A DNA stretch of 64,000 bases from Atrichornis clamosus (taxonomy: Eukaryota; Chordata; Aves; Passeriformes; Menuridae). The translations under genes were made by a program, and so were the position numbers. The stretch is from contig WBMZ01014016.1 of the NCBI GenBank assembly GCA_013400975.1, positions 56,548 to 120,547 of the forward strand, read 5' to 3'. Under the pieces are notes generated by a model that did not search any database, was not told where the DNA came from, and saw only the letters and a list, made by a program, of their open reading frames with translations. Positions 12,301-26,131 of this stretch are shown here, in pieces. Position 1 is the first letter of the stretch, and every line of letters begins with the position of its first letter.

Positions 12301-15300
12301 AAAACTGAAACAAATCAGCAGCACAGAACTTTCAGATTTGTACTTTATCCCAGCCAAAACTGCATGCTGCTTTTAGCACCAGAGAGCAGAGGCCAAGGAT
12401 CAGGGACAAGACTTCTCAGTACAGAAGCAATTCAATTGCAGATACCAGTAGTAAAACTGGATTAGGCAACCAGCAATCAGTCCAAGCCAGTATTTCTATT
12501 TTTAATAACTGAAATCTGTCCTCATCCCTTCTTACTTTTTTAAATGACTACTGCAGACTTTGCAAGTCACAAAATCAACTGTTAAGGTATTTTCACTTTT
12601 TCAGTCCTGGACTTCCTCAACACACTACTTCAGCATTACTTAGATCAAGAGTCTTAAATGACTGCAGTAAGTCTCTTTCATCACAAGGCTTACGTGTCCA
12701 GCTTTCAGCTAACAATACACCTCCAGAACAGAGCAGAATGGAATAATATGCCCTTCTGTAACACATGGATTTTCAGTTGAATGGCATACTCCAGTCCACA
12801 TTCATTAAGTCAATATGCAGTTTATCTTTCAACTTTTTTCCCCCAAAATTTTATTATGAAATGTGTGGAAAAATGAAGGAAATAAGTACCAGTAAAGAAC
12901 TATACATAAGGAATAAAGATTCAACTAATGATCAAAAGTAACCTGATTGCAACATGGAACTGGTATGCCTTTAAATTATAACGCATGGGCAGACTCATGT
13001 TATGACCTTCCTTAAAAAAGGGTTTGTATTTGTAATGGAAACTCTGGAGACCTATCCCAAGCATCTTGGCCCCACTAAAGACATGAAGTATCTCACCTGA
13101 CACCACACAGAGCTATTTCAGTTACCAAGGCATGTAACAGGACAGAGAAATGCTTCCCTGTTTGTCAGTGAGGGTGACAGAACAAGCCATTAGCAATTAA
13201 GATGCTACAGCACGTAACTTCAAAAGGCTTACCTTCCCCTTCCCCAGTTACTTCTCTGCTGAACTAAACTCTCCTCCTTGCTCATCTGAAGAGTGTATGG
13301 GTTCTTGATTTCACATATTGCCCTTGGGTGTTTATCCTCTACTTGATGTTACATTAGTGCAATTATTTATAATTACTGTAAATAATTCAAATGCAATTAT
13401 AGTAACTGTATGATTCAAAAATATAATATATAGTGAGGGAATATATACAATAAAAATAGCAATTAATCACCATGAGTTCACAATTAAATTCCCTTGTGGT
13501 GCTAAAATGAAACTCTAGTTTTCCACACACAGCTTCAACTGCCAGATGTTACATTTACCAAATAACCATGGATCCTTCTTTCTTTGGTGTTTTCAGCTAT
13601 GAATGCAACCATACCCTCTTTAACGCCGGTGTCATTCATAGACATCTTTCACTCACATTGAGAGTAATCTGGTTGATTTTCCTCTGAGAAAGAGTTGTTA
13701 TCTAGTTCTAATTAAATCCAGTCTGTCTGCAATTACTTGGGTACCAGCTTGATCACACAGACAATTAATCAGATATTATGTAATTGCAAACACAGCAAGT
13801 ACCATCCCATACTGCATCTGTTTTTACTGAATAAACTCAGCTCAGTTTTCTTTAAAGTCTTTCTGATTGCCCCTTTCTCTTGTTTGCACCAAATGGAATA
13901 CTTTTTTCAACTCTATTATGGATTTCAACTTGTGAATATATGTACATGCACACGTGTGGGAGTGGGGGGTGGTTAGGAAGAGAGAGGGGCTGGGGGAAAC
14001 AGAGAGAGATTGCCCACATGTGCATGAAAACACACACTATCATTGCCAGATTGGAAGGTCTCAAGAGAGGAAATTATTATACAGGAGTTTAAAAAACATC
14101 TCCCACACCATCTTTGTGCAGAAAACAAAGCAACAGAAAGAATCTTTCTCCTGAGACAATGTGGTTAAGTTTGTCAAGTATGAGTGGGTTGCTGACGGAG
14201 GAGTTGGGTTTGCAATCCCTTTGGGGCAGGCTAAGAGCCAAAGAGAAGACAACAGAGCCAGATGTGGCCTGTGGGCTGACTGCTAGGAAGGGCACCCCTT
14301 CTGTTCTCTTACATTCGACAGTGTTGAGAAAAGTCCAAGTTTCAGACGGAAGTACTCCTAAACAATGCATTCTTTGTGAAGGAAGAAATGAACTGGACAC
14401 GAGGACTGCTGAAAGCACTATATGCAATGGCCAAGTTATAAATCCTCTATAACAATTTGCATTCTGCTTTGGACTGGCACAGCTTTTCTATTAAAAAAAC
14501 CCCAATAGCTCCAAAACCCAGGCATCTTGTTCAGAACAGTGGTAGTCAGCTTTCCTAAGTAGCACTTCATACATGCAACATTTTACCTCTTCCCTTCCTC
14601 AGCACCTCTGCAAGAAAAGGCAGAAAATTGCTCTTTCCCACTTAGGTTTATGGGTCAATTTTTTCAGTACATTTCTCAACCAAGGGGGCAAAGATGCACC
14701 CAGCTACTCCCTTCCTGCATTTCTGGATATCCCAGGAAAAGCTCAGTGATACAGCCGCTTTCCTGCACAGAGGCAGCATTTGGCATCTCTGGTTTAGTTT
14801 TCTCACTGATCTTTGTGTCAGAGTTCCAAGTTTGTTCTCAGCACCGCTGCAGCAGCATTTCCAATGCCAGGCTGGGAAGCTCCATACACCTGGAGCAACT
14901 GTACCTAAATTTCAAAGATCTCTACACCAAGGCCAACCACCAGTAGTGCTACATACAAACAGAAACGCTTATTTGAAGAAAACAGGAATGGTTTTTGGAG
15001 TGCAAAAGAATAAAATATTTTTTTGTTTTCAACAAGAAACTTTCATCTGGCTTTCATTTGGTTTTGCTGAACTCTGGAAGTTATACTCCACCTACTCAGT
15101 TCTTTTTCCTAACAATGAGGAGCCAGGAGAAATAAAAAAAAACTTAAACAAAGGAGTATATTTAGTAGATTTCCAGATGAGAGATTCTCAAGTCAATGGA
15201 AATAAATCTGTGCTGTAGTTTTAGGTAATTCAAATCTGGGTGTCTGGATTTAGCAAGCTAACGTGTAAGTTACTTCAGTTCACACACAGAGGTCACCACT

Positions 15301-18300
15301 ATAAACCACTCCTTTATAGACTAAAAGCTGCGTTTTCAACCTAATTAAACAAGCAGCTGATCAACATCCACAATTTTCATCAGTATTTCCACGTATTTCC
15401 TGTTTTGTACAGGGAAAGTGAACCGAAATGATCTTTCAAATTCATTTCAAGCCTTTATATTCACGTGGCATATACTTTTGGCAGAGAAAAAGGTCAGAAT
15501 TTTACAGGATACAACTGTAGCATTATAACACACAAGTTGAACTTGTGGCAATCTACCACACTGCACAAGTCAAGTTAAAATCAGGGACCCTCGTGGTAGG
15601 AAAGACAAGACACCTGCTAGCTACATCTCTTTAGAAGATGGAATATCTCTGGCAGAGGTCTGTCCTTGGTGTTCATGGATCATCAGCCTAAGTTGGAACT
15701 TTGCAAATAAACACACAAGGTGCAGGATTTCAGCTATTAGATGGCTGGGAAGAAGGTTGCCAGGCAAGTACAAGTTATGGAGATTTCAACTGGGCTTTAA
15801 ATAGCCTAGGTATCTTTTTGAAGGAGAGCTTGTGGCAAAGAGCAATGGTGAATTCATTCTTGCTTCATATTTGGAAGAGTTTGACAATTACTCTTTTGCC
15901 ACACCAAAAGAACTTTATGAAGCCAATCAAGTAACTTTCACACACAGTATCTGATGTAAAAACTCTTTAAGGTCTAAAGTGTTTTGAGCACTAAAACTGG
16001 TTCAGATGACTCATGACTGGTCTTACTGCTTCTATTTCTGCTGGCCAAGTCAGTTCCCAAACACTGTGTTCTGAGTATGACTTGACTAAAAGTAAACACT
16101 CTGTAATATTAATTTACAATAAATTACTTCTGCAGTCAGCCCTGCTGCAAAACTCATTCACCAAGATAGCCACAGAAAGTGAGTCGTGAAAGAGACAAAA
16201 AAATGAATTTAACTGGGAAGAATATTAACACAAAGCCATTTATTAATTTAATAATTATCTCCAAGACAAAGATGGAAATGACTAGCTGAAAATATCAAGC
16301 CTGGTTACATAAGGAGAGGCAAAATATTTGATTTAAACACATGAGGTGGAAAAGTATTTCAAAACATTAATCCTATGTCAACAACAAAGACCTGGCAATT
16401 ATAATTGTGGATTAACATGGTGTGGAAAACTGATCCTAATAATAATGAAATTCAAATAAAGCAAACACCATAGCATTTTTGAAAGACTGCAAATATCTAA
16501 GGTATTAGTTGGCTGCTCTCCAATTAGAAGCACTGAACCATCTCTATATTCATGAACTTAGCATGATTTATCACCTATCTTAAGTCACATGCTCCAAGCA
16601 GTATTCTGATACTCTTAAATTCACAATAAATGCCATATCCCTACGCTGCTTTTTTCTCCATATGACAGCTATACTACTCATTATGAATTCTAAGATTTTC
16701 AAATGACTCAACAGAACTTTACCTCAATGAGTATCAGATATGTCTTCTGTCCTTTCCAGGAAAGATTGCTGCTCATGGTATTTACTTCCTTAAATACGCT
16801 GGTAAAATGACTAGTAAGTTAGACACATCCTAATGTGCACCCAGTGCTAAACTTGACCCAGAACGTATTCTCAGAGGTAGTTAAACCCAAACATTTAGAT
16901 AAAAGATGACTCACAATATAATAATAATAATAAATAACGATAAAACATAATAATAACCAAATAATAGAATAAATAATATCAATATACATATAAATAATAT
17001 AATAATATCATATAAATAACTATAAATAACAAATAATATAAGAAATAACTAAATAATATGATAATTATAAATAACTTCTAACTTATGAGAAGGACAGTCT
17101 ACTCAAAATCATAACCCTGTCTGGTAGCTTCCTGCCCTTCTAAGTGTTTCCCATTTTGCAGCTGGACTAAGGGAAAAAGGACTCTGCCTTTCCAAGTTGT
17201 TTAGGTTGGGGTTTTTTTTTTTCCACTACATTTTTCTTAAACCCTCATCTGGCCTTCTACTTGATGATCTCAATCTATGAGATTTTCAATCAGTGTAATC
17301 AGGACTACATTCTGCAGTTCACTGTCCCAGAAATTTAAAGCTGTGCCCCCAGGGCAGCTGATCTGTGCTGTTATTGACAGAATTTGCACCAGCAAACCAG
17401 CACATCATGGCAGAAAAGGAAATAACAAGCATTAAATTGTCCTGAATCAAATGCAAGCTGTCTCTCATTAACATCAGACACCCATTGCACTGAGTCCTCA
17501 CTAACTTTTCAAATACATGACTCAGTATACTCAACATCAGTGTAAAAACAGAACTGAAAACAGCTAGAACTGGTTTGGTTATGTGAGGGCTTCTGTTTTG
17601 TATTTTACAATTCCCTGAGGTCTCAGCAAAGTGGAGATCAAAGAATGTGTCTAAGACCAAAATAAAGAAGATGGTGCTATTAAGACATACCAGAAAAAAT
17701 GACTGATAACAGAAGTAGAATTGGAAAAGGCTTTGGAGAAGCTAAGAGGGTTATAAACCTTCTAAGGAAAAGGAGAAAAATAATCAGTTCCACAGGTAAT
17801 AAATGTGAAAAAGAAACTGGAAAAGGTTGACTGGAAGCAGGACAAGCAGAGCATAAAACATAAATGAATGAGTGACTTAAATTTATCTTCTTCTCTGAAA
17901 ATAAAGAACTCAAGTAACCGAAAACATGAAAAATATTTTCTACTTCTAGGGATGGAGGAATACAGAAGTGTAATACCAAAATATCATAAACCTCACAGTG
18001 TAACTGAAAAGCATTTTTGCCTTTTGACAGTTCATCTGGAAAAAAATAGGAAAAATGAAGTATTCAAGAGCATCTCATTAGTAACTTGGAGTGATGCAAA
18101 CAATATAATGTTTGCACTAGAACAGAGATGCACAAAGATTTATTCCCTAGAGTGCCACACATTATCCGTGACACTCTACACATCCATGCACTCCCAATTA
18201 GCTGGAGAGGGACAGGTGTTAGAGGATGAGGACTATTCAGCCACCTTTATAGTCTGGGGGTTATCGGGATCTCTGATTTCACAAATACTGTTTGAGTAAA

Positions 18301-20297
18301 GATTACATTAAATTAGAGCTCTTCAGATAATGTCATGTTCCCTAAAAAGAGAAACCTTTCAGAAAGTCATTCTGACCAAGGTTGCTTAAAACCCTGTGTT
18401 GAGCTTACTGGATGATAGCAGCTGAGCCAAGTGGACTCCCCTGTATCCAAGAGGAAGGAACATTCTAGCCGTGGCATTTTTTTCAAGTCAGAGAATACAG
18501 TAAAAGAACACCAATTAGATCACCTAGCCTACTTCCTTTAAGTAAAAGACACAGTCCTCAGAGAAAGTTTCAGACATTACAGGGATGTTAGCTATTGGAG
18601 ATATTGGCTGGAACTACTGCAGTAATCTCCAAAATTTAGTAGAACCTAAAACAAAAGCTTTCTTGTTAAGATATAATGAAGACACTGGGGACAAGGTTTA
18701 CTTCTGGAGAAAGAGAAATCTGCTAAAAAGCTTACAGCTGTGGGTAGGAAAACAAATGAACAAAGAAATAAAACCCCTCAAACTACACAAACATTTTTAA
18801 AAAGTTATAGATTTTCCAAGAAAATGAAAAACAAACCAGAAAAAGATTGTTCAGTTGTATTAGAGAAAATGAAACTAAAGAAAAGAATAATCAGAGTTTG
18901 CTAATGCAGTGAGAACAGACATAAAAGACAACCCTGCTATGTCTCCAAAACTCAACAAATATTTTGATCATTACCAAAACACAGTAATTATGATCATGGA
19001 ATAAAAAGCAGAATAGATGATGGAAAAAGGATATAGAAATGACAAAACTTGCATAAAGTTATCAAGTTCTTGACAAAAATATGGACTAGGGAAGTACTGG
19101 CAAAAGAACAGAGGTGTATAAAGTCATGTGAATATGACAACACTGGAGACTGGGAAGAATAGGGTTAAAGAATAAATTAACTATTTAACAACCAGAACAA
19201 TAAGATTCTGCTTCAAGCCTTGAAAATTGGTGGGAACCAGGGAAAGAATTTATTTTAAGAAAGAACTTAAGAAATTCAGAAAAGACAGACATTACATGGT
19301 TTACAAATCCAGTCAACCAGACAGATCGAGTTCCAAACTCTGTACTTCTACAGATCTCCCTATTGCTACAGAAATACTCTGGTTAAGAAGAAGAAAAAAA
19401 AAGCCAGTAAGAAAACAAAGCCCCTGAGAAAGCAGTCAGAACAGTGAATTTGTGCCAGAAAATGAAGAAATAGCTTGTACCATAAACTGTTCTTAAACAC
19501 ATACTGACATAAGTGTTTTATATCAAACAGTGGCCTAATCTAGGACTCATCTTAAAAAAAAAAAATCAATAAAGAAAGACCACGAACACCTTGCCAGACT
19601 TGTGTCCAACTTCTGCAGTTTGTATTGTCACTGACAACTCCACAGGTTATTTCAGTTCCTGCAATTCCCTGCACTGTTGTTTGACACAAAACTAAAGTAC
19701 AGAGAAGCAATTCAAGCACATCAGCAACATAATTTTGTTGCAACGACTTAGAATGTAAGACAGTCCAAGCTGATGCCTTATAAAATATGCTCCTGGCTCA
19801 GCGTCACAAAATTCTTCCATAAAAATTTGAGATCCATCTTTTGGAAGAATACATCCTCTTGTCTGAAAAGCCTAGCACAGAGCTGATGCTTCTGATGCTG
19901 CCACTGACCTTAAACAATAAAAAGTCATGGCAAACATCAGCTGTCAACCTACAGCACTTTCCCCTTTTTCCTCCACAGTGGAACAGCAATCGTTTATCTC
20001 ACCCTGCTCTCCCAGTTTCCTCTTTCCTTACTTCCCTGACGTAACAGTACAACCCTTACTTGGCCCCCATAACTCACACTGCTACCATCAAGATTGAGCT
20101 GAAAAAAGACAAGTATTTTCTGGAAACAATTATTTCCCTGTCACCATCACCGACACTGAGCTAGACACTGAACCATCAGAGTTATGTGAATGTAAGCAAG
20201 CTCTCCTCTACGCGATTTCTTTGGTTGCAAAATCTACACAAACTTGGGGCTGTGGGGTTTTTTTTTGCCACAACCCCTACTGCAGTGAAGCACTTAC
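9335..20297 (-). other. PTPN13: PTPN13 intron 6 (about 11 kb)
   Basis: Phase 1 intron. It contains an AT-rich TAA-type array at 16914-17072 and a cluster of homeodomain-type ATTA/TAAT cores at 13359-13402. Open frames such as those around 14.1-14.45 kb overlap on opposite strands and resemble nothing known. No CR1 tail was recognised. Confidence 0.88.
16914..17072. repeat. Degenerate AT-rich array of TAA / ATAAATA units
   Basis: About 160 bp consist almost only of A and T, built from (TAA)n and ATAAATAAT-like units, with a few C and G interruptions. It is an impure microsatellite or minisatellite inside intron 6. Confidence 0.9.
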
Positions 20298-20391
20298 CTG
20301 TGGGAAGCCCTTTTCCCCTCAGCCTCTCCCGAATCGCCTGGCTCCTGTCTGGCTGCAGTTTTCTATCTCCATTGCTAGCCAGTTCATCCAT
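20298..20391 (-). CDS. PTPN13: PTPN13 coding exon 5 (linker, residues 180-211)
   Basis: This 94-nt exon has the acceptor gcctttttttgcag|ATG and the donor ACAG|GTAAGT at 20297. It reads MDELASNGDRKLQ followed by PDRSQAIRERLRGKGLPTG, with the last Gly split across the junction. The second half is almost identical to human; the first half is variable, and by my recollection the bird sequence is about two residues longer. The Met at its start is an internal residue, not an initiation site. It links the KIND domain to the low-complexity region and coiled coil before FERM. A basic, charged segment (RERLRGKG) is the conserved core; no function is assigned to it here. Confidence 0.94.
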
Positions 20392-22284
20392 CTGCAAAAA
20401 AAGGCAGTAACAAAGTCAAATGTTGAAAGAGCTCATATTAGTATCAATTTTTTAATTGTTTTTATGTAAATGCACAGTATTAGTCGGAGTCAAACAGTTA
20501 AGCACACAATGGCCGTTCAAACTTTCTCATAACGAACAGGTTCATCAGCGAAAATATTCCCTAGAATTATCTGTATTGGAATAGTCTGTGCATTATTTTA
20601 CTACACATTTGGTCTACCTTTTTTTTCACTGAGAATAAATTAAGTTCACAAGCATGTAAGGTTTTTTTTTTTAATATACATTCCACCCCTATAGCAAAGT
20701 GAAGGGACAGCAACACTCAAAAACCATCTTCCATGATTGCAACATGACTAGAACGTGTCTGGTTCTACTGATGGGTTTTCTGTGTAACAGGAAGAACTGT
20801 CTTGTACCCTCACACAACTTACTGAACATGCAAAATCGCAGGCACACATTTGTGAGGAGTCTCTTTGGCCCCTCAGGCACATTCCTTTCATTTGTCAGGA
20901 TCAACTACTCCCACTAAGTTTTCACTTAACATTTTTTTTTTTAATCACTACTTCGCTAAGAAAAGCTATTTCACATGTACAATCCTTCGAAGAAGAGCTT
21001 ACTTGCTACAACAAATAATTCTTCGTGAGATCTTCTGATATGGTGGGAGCATAACTTGGACAGCAGCTTGGCAGGGAGGAGGGAAGGAGAAATCAGACTT
21101 CACAGCTACAATGCAACTCAATTAACTTTAAACAGATTGAAACAGCCTTGGGCAGTATTGCCCTTTACAAAGCATATTAACATGGAAAACAAGAATGTTC
21201 AAATGGGACCTCTCAGCTGTGCTTCAGAGACCACCAAATGACCAGTTACAGAGCTAAGACCCTTCGAGCCTTCGATAAGGCCCATCAAGATTAGAGGCAT
21301 GCCAAACTTGGAATAGCAAGTTGTACTCTGCTTCTGAAAAAACAATTTATGTTTTTCTTGTTAACTTAAAAAATTCCAGCACATATACAGAGCACTAATC
21401 ATTAAAACCAGCAGGGATGGCTGGCTAAGGTGCCTAAAAACACAGCAGCACAGCTATGCTGTCATTGTTCTATAACTCTTGGTTCTATTCAGCTGGTTTT
21501 TGACTTGCCTTCTTGCACGGCCAATGAAGTGACACATTATGAATTTAAAAGGTTACTGGCAGAGGAAATTAGCAGAGCTTCCGCATGGGATTACCTACTA
21601 CTTCCACTCTTTCATTAACAACATGGTACAGGAGATGGAAACACACTTGCTGGATTCAGCTCTCCACAGGATTTCAGCACAAGCATTTGGGAGCACTCTT
21701 ATTGTCTTTGGCAGGGTGGCCTAGATTAGGCTGCCACACTAACCCCAGACTCCCACTGAAAGCCTGCTGACAAGAACAGGAGGAGACAAAGTAGAAGATT
21801 TGCTAACCTGAAACACCCATTAACAACTTGGAGAACAATGACTCACTTTCTAGACTGGCTGTTTCTATAGCTTGTGGCCTGATTTAAGGTTTGGATCTTC
21901 AGTTTAACAGGACCACTGATCAAGGCCCTATAGCCCTTTCCTTCAGTGACTCACAGATTAGTTCCACTTGGCAACTACACAAGACTTCAGACACTACAGT
22001 GAGGAGGACTGGACTGACAGACATAACTCACAGGCTAGAAAATGCTTTGTGGAGCCCAGGCTCAGCACTACTTCTGGAGCGCTGGCATAATCAGCTGCTG
22101 CCAAATATTAGACAAATGCAGGGATCTCTCACCTTCTGCAAGCATTTCCAAACCAGATTTATGAAGAACCTATCTAACAATTAGATCATAACCTTTTTTT
22201 CCGGGAAAAAAAAAAAGGACGCATCAGCAAATCAAACATGTTTCATGTGATTTCAGTGCTGTGTCTCTAGACACCAATTTTGAC

Positions 22285-22775
22285 AAGGACCCATTGGAGC
22301 GAGTCCAGAGGAGGGACACCAAGTTGATTAGAGGGGTGGAGCACCTCTCCTGTGAGGAAAGGCTGAGAGATGGGCTTGTTCAGCCTGGAAAAGAGAAGGC
22401 TTCAGGGTGACCTAACTGTGACCTTCCAGTACCTGAAGGGAGCCTACAAGAAAGATGGAAAGAAACCATTTACAAGGGCATGGAGTGANAACCATTGACA
22501 AGGGCATGGAGTGACAGGACAAGGGAAAATGGCTTCAAACTGAGAGTAGGTTTAGATTAGCTATTAGGAAGATATTCTTTTCTGTGAAGGTGGTGAGGCG
22601 CTGCAACAAGTTCCCCAGGGAATTTGTGGATGCCCTTTCCCTGGAAGTGTTCAATGCCAGGCTGGATGGAGTTCTGAGCAACCTGGTCTAGCGAAAGGTA
22701 TCCATGATCATGGGAGGGAGGCTGGAATTGACTTTGAGTTCCCTTTTAACCCAAAGCATTCTATGATTCTGTGAT
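22285..22775 (+). mobile_element. CR1 LINE, 3' fragment
   Basis: The sequence matches the well-known 3' part of avian CR1: GGACCCATTGGAGCGAGTCC at the left, then GGAGCACCTCTCCTGTGAGG, TTCAGCCTGGAAAAGAGAAG, a CCAGTACCTGAAGGGAGCCT block, TGGATGCCCTTTCCCTGGAA, and the terminal ATTCTATGATTCTGTGAT. It is 5'-truncated, as most CR1 copies are, and lacks reverse transcriptase coding sequence. Divergence from the consensus is moderate. An N at 22489 with a 24-bp duplication lies inside it. Confidence 0.95.
22465..22514. repeat. 24-bp direct duplication around an ambiguous base (N at 22489)
   Basis: The 24-bp segment ACCATTTACAAGGGCATGGA plus GTGA is repeated with one mismatch on the other side of an N. 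CR1 contains this segment only once, so the second copy is extra. It looks like an unmerged sequence overlap. Confidence 0.85.
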
Positions 22776-23423
22776 AATTTATGGTCTTCCTTTATAACTT
22801 GAAATCATTTAACTCTTCTGAAGTTATGCTGTAATGTTTTAGGTGAAGATAGAAGATGCCCATCAGGAATAGTAACTTTGCAAGATGTGTTCATGTATTT
22901 TCTTTCACTTCTAAAAACAGTTTGACAGATTGGTCATTATTAGACAATAAAATTCTCCACAATTCTCATATCCAAGAGCTGAGCAGAAGTGCAAGAGAAC
23001 TGGCACACTGCCTGAACAGTCGTTCTTTCTGTTAATAAGTAACTCTCCAAAAGTCAAGCATAACTTTAAGATAAAGTAAACTCACAGCAATCATTTTCCA
23101 AGTATTTCAAGTAGCAACAAGCCTAAGGCTTGCGCTAGAGTTCGTCATCTTGTTCTCCTGTTTCTCCCTACCTTTTTTTTTTCAATGAAGACAAAGTTCA
23201 CAAAATCATCTTCCTCAAAAATTCGTGAATGCATGTTCCAGGAGGAACTATCAAGTGCATAAACACTGGGAGAGGAGTAGTTCTCTGGTTTCAACACACA
23301 CCCTTGTCAAAATTGCAACATATCAAAACAAGAGGCAGAATGACTGCAGAGTGACTCTGAATTAGCACTTTTGCTCTCTTCCTGCTCACCTCTATTATTT
23401 CTCAAACGCTGACACAGACTTAC

Positions 23424-23609
23424 CCCAGACAGGCTTCCCAGAACTAGTCTGACCAACTGTTTCACATAAGAAAACGAAGGGGCACAGTTGCTGTTCCTTA
23501 TGTGGGCGCTGCAGGCATCCAGAACAGTCCGCACAGACACACGGGCATAAATGACATCTTCACACATGCCCAGGAGTATGCTGTTGAGATGGTCTCCCAG
23601 CTTGATAGG
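23424..23609 (-). CDS. PTPN13: PTPN13 coding exon 4 (end of KIND domain, residues 118-179)
   Basis: This 186-nt exon (62 codons, phase 0 to 0) begins PIKLGDHLNSILLGMCEDV and runs through ARVSVRTVLDACSAHIRNSN to VKQLVRLVLGSLSG. The acceptor is the less common CTAG type (tctgtcactag|CCT) and the donor is GGG|GTAAGT at 23423. It encodes the C-terminal helices of the KIND domain; the domain therefore ends with this exon. Conservation with human is very high (VKHLVKLVLGNLSG there), which fits a structural domain under constraint. Reading continues past the donor for a short distance in the intron before a stop, so an open-frame search overextends it. Confidence 0.96.
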
Positions 23610-23774
23610 CTAGTGACAGACAAGAACAGGACAGACAGGAGAATCAGTTTTAACAGTGACGTGAGGAACACTCAAACAAAACACATTAAACAATGTAAAA
23701 TAACTATTCATGAGACTTACTGCTTACATTATCTAAGTGCCAATTTGAAAGTCACCATCTAGGTGGTGAAAAAA

Positions 23775-23900
23775 TAATGGCTGTAGAACAGGACAAAGGC
23801 ATTCAGCCTCTAGATTCAATTCCTGCTCTACAACAATATGGCCCAAACAAGCTGCCTGATCTGTAAGGTCAGGACACCAATGCTTTCGTTTCTCAAACAC
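23775..23900 (+). mobile_element. Possible ancient tRNA-derived SINE remnant
   Basis: The stretch has GGACAAAGGCATTCAGCCTC, then TAGATTCAATTCCTGCTCTA, similar to the box B region of MIR-type SINEs, followed by CAAGCTGCCTGATCTGTAAG. The resemblance is weaker than at 59.8 kb; it may be chance. Confidence 0.22.
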
Positions 23901-25925
23901 TTAATGAATAAGTGAAAATAAAAGGGAAAAGGTTCAGAGGAAGTTTTATTCCCTGATTTTGAACATTCTGCCAGTCACTAGTATAAAATTCAATCCTCAT
24001 TACAACAATTTTGTACAACCCTCTATGCTCATTTTCTGTAGTTCCTCACCTCACCAGTATATTGCAGCAGATGTGTTATCATTTCCGAACTCCAGTGACC
24101 AATCAAACCATACCAACAAAAAAGTAAGGAATAAAGCCACTGGGTAAGGAAGCAGAGCTTCGTAACTGCAGGACAACACCCATACAGTTTAAAAAAATAA
24201 ATCTAGATATATTTCTACTCTCCCCACTGAGTTAATGCAGCACACTGTGTGTAGAATATCCCTCCCCAGGGTATGCAGCAGTCGGCGATAACACTTGTTC
24301 TCGGATGCTGCAGGCACTTGGGACCTGAGCTTTCTGATCTGCAGCTCTCCCAAAGTGGGTGGTTACCCACAAACTACAAACACTGTCAAGCTTTTTGCAT
24401 CACAGAGTGCTTCCAACAATTACAATCTTTCAATCTTCCCTGTGTGAGCACTCTTAAGGTGTACCATAAAAAAGGTACTCTGGACCACCCTGATTTAATT
24501 AACATAGGCTTTTCCCATCTAGCTGTTTATCTAACTAATCATAAAAATCACTTATGTAAATAAGATATGAATCTCGTATTCAGCCACACTCCCAGCAGAG
24601 AAGCAGCTCATTAACCAATACAGGCAGAGAAATATAGAAAATGTATTAAAAAATGGGAAAACCTGTACATGCAAATTAACACTTAAAAGTAATGCCATAC
24701 ACAAGACCGTCCTTTTACGTACACTAACTCCACAGGACAGAGGATCCACACGACATCTCAAAGGTAAATTCCTTCCAGGCATCCCTCAACACACAGTCTT
24801 TGGGAAAATACTGTTATATTAACAGGTAGAGCATGCTGACCCACTGCATTACGGAGAAACTACTCCTACACTCTTAATATCAAAGGAAAAAACAGGGACC
24901 AAAATTCACGCCTACTCTGTGCTCAACACCTACTTCTACCTACTTTAAGTCACTCTCCCACTACTGCTGAATACTGCTCCTTTCGTCTCCTACAAGACAG
25001 GAGAGCAAAGAAAGCTGTCTAAGAAAACACTAGGGCTTTTGGGACAGGCACAGTAGGCATTAGGAATAGGTACCCCTAAACAGTCAAGAGCTTCAAAGTT
25101 TTTCACCTCACTTAGCTGCATTCCGGCACCTACTTCAAAATAAGTACAACTGAGAACCCAACTACCACTCTGTCAAAGAAAATATTAGGAACTGAATGCC
25201 TAAAATGCTGAAGTCTTTCAAAATTTCCTTCCTTACTCTTATACATAACATCAAGTAGTAGGAACAAACCCAAATATGAACCACAGATTGCTTCTCTCCT
25301 TGAGCTGCACAATCCCACAGCTGCAAGTCCATCATTAAATGCTTTTACGGATGTATTTCATCTTATTGTTACCCTTTTAAATATTTACTTCTAAAAGTTG
25401 TATTGGGGGCAGGGAAGGAACAGTCAGGAAGATGATGAATCACATTTATCTTCAGTCAGTTTTGGAAACACAGTCTAGGAGTTCTGCTGGGTGTGTAAAA
25501 TAACCACATTGAGCAATAACACTCAGCTCTAAGCAGTCTGCAACTGTGTCTGCATTGACTGACAAGTCAATAGCGAGAGTCTACTCCCTGTTCCAGACAA
25601 TTCATAGCCTTTCTTGGCCATTGTGAAAGGTAAGTATCTGTATGTGCCAAGTCCCGACTCACAGAAGCTACGGCAGCATAGAGAACAAGTTGCTTTATTA
25701 TGTGTAAAACAATCATGTTATTTCAATATTTGTTTTTATATAAGCCTAAACCAAAACAAATTATTTTCTCCTTTGTCAGCAGCTTAAACTGTTATCTATC
25801 AGCCTGCGGCATTACAGGATAGACTAGCCCAGAGACACCTTCATGGACACTAACAGAAATGTACTATCAGCACCTTCTTCCTGCAAGACAACACCACACT
25901 TCACAGGAAAAAGCTCCAAGTATGG

Positions 25926-26131
25926 GGAAGAAAACTTCTTTACTATGCAGTGACCACACACTGAAACAGATTACCCAGAAAAGCTGTGGACTCTCCCTCA
26001 CTCAGGTACTCAAGAACTGTCTGGACACAATCCTGTCATGTGCTCTGAGATGACCCTGCCTCAGCACAGAGGTTGGACCAGATGACCCCACTGTGGTCCC
26101 TTCCAGCCCGACCCATTCTGTGATTCTGTGA
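25926..26131 (+). mobile_element. CR1 LINE, short 3' fragment
   Basis: The fragment has the typical CR1 end: AAAACTTCTTTACTATGCAG, a CTCCCTCACTCAGGTACTCA region, GTTGGACCAGATGACCCC, GGTCCCTTCCAGCCCGACCC and the tail CATTCTGTGATTCTGTGAA. It belongs to a different subfamily from the copy at 22.3 kb, judged by the CCCGACCCATTCTGTG end. It is non-coding and strongly 5'-truncated. Confidence 0.92.

Larger units (their letters stand above)
20392..23423 (-). other. PTPN13: PTPN13 intron 5 (about 3.0 kb)
   Basis: Phase 0 intron that contains the longest CR1 fragment of the window (22285-22775), interrupted by an ambiguous base and a small duplication at 22465-22514. The rest is unremarkable AT-rich sequence. 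Confidence 0.88.

Noticed and set aside
14089..14452. Overlapping 112-codon frames on both strands
   Set aside because: Neither resembles a known protein, both strands are open over the same bases, and no splice or promoter support is seen; length is compatible with chance.
14694..15218. A 174-codon plus-strand frame
   Set aside because: Composition is that of translated intron; no domain, no repeat-element similarity and no promoter were recognised.
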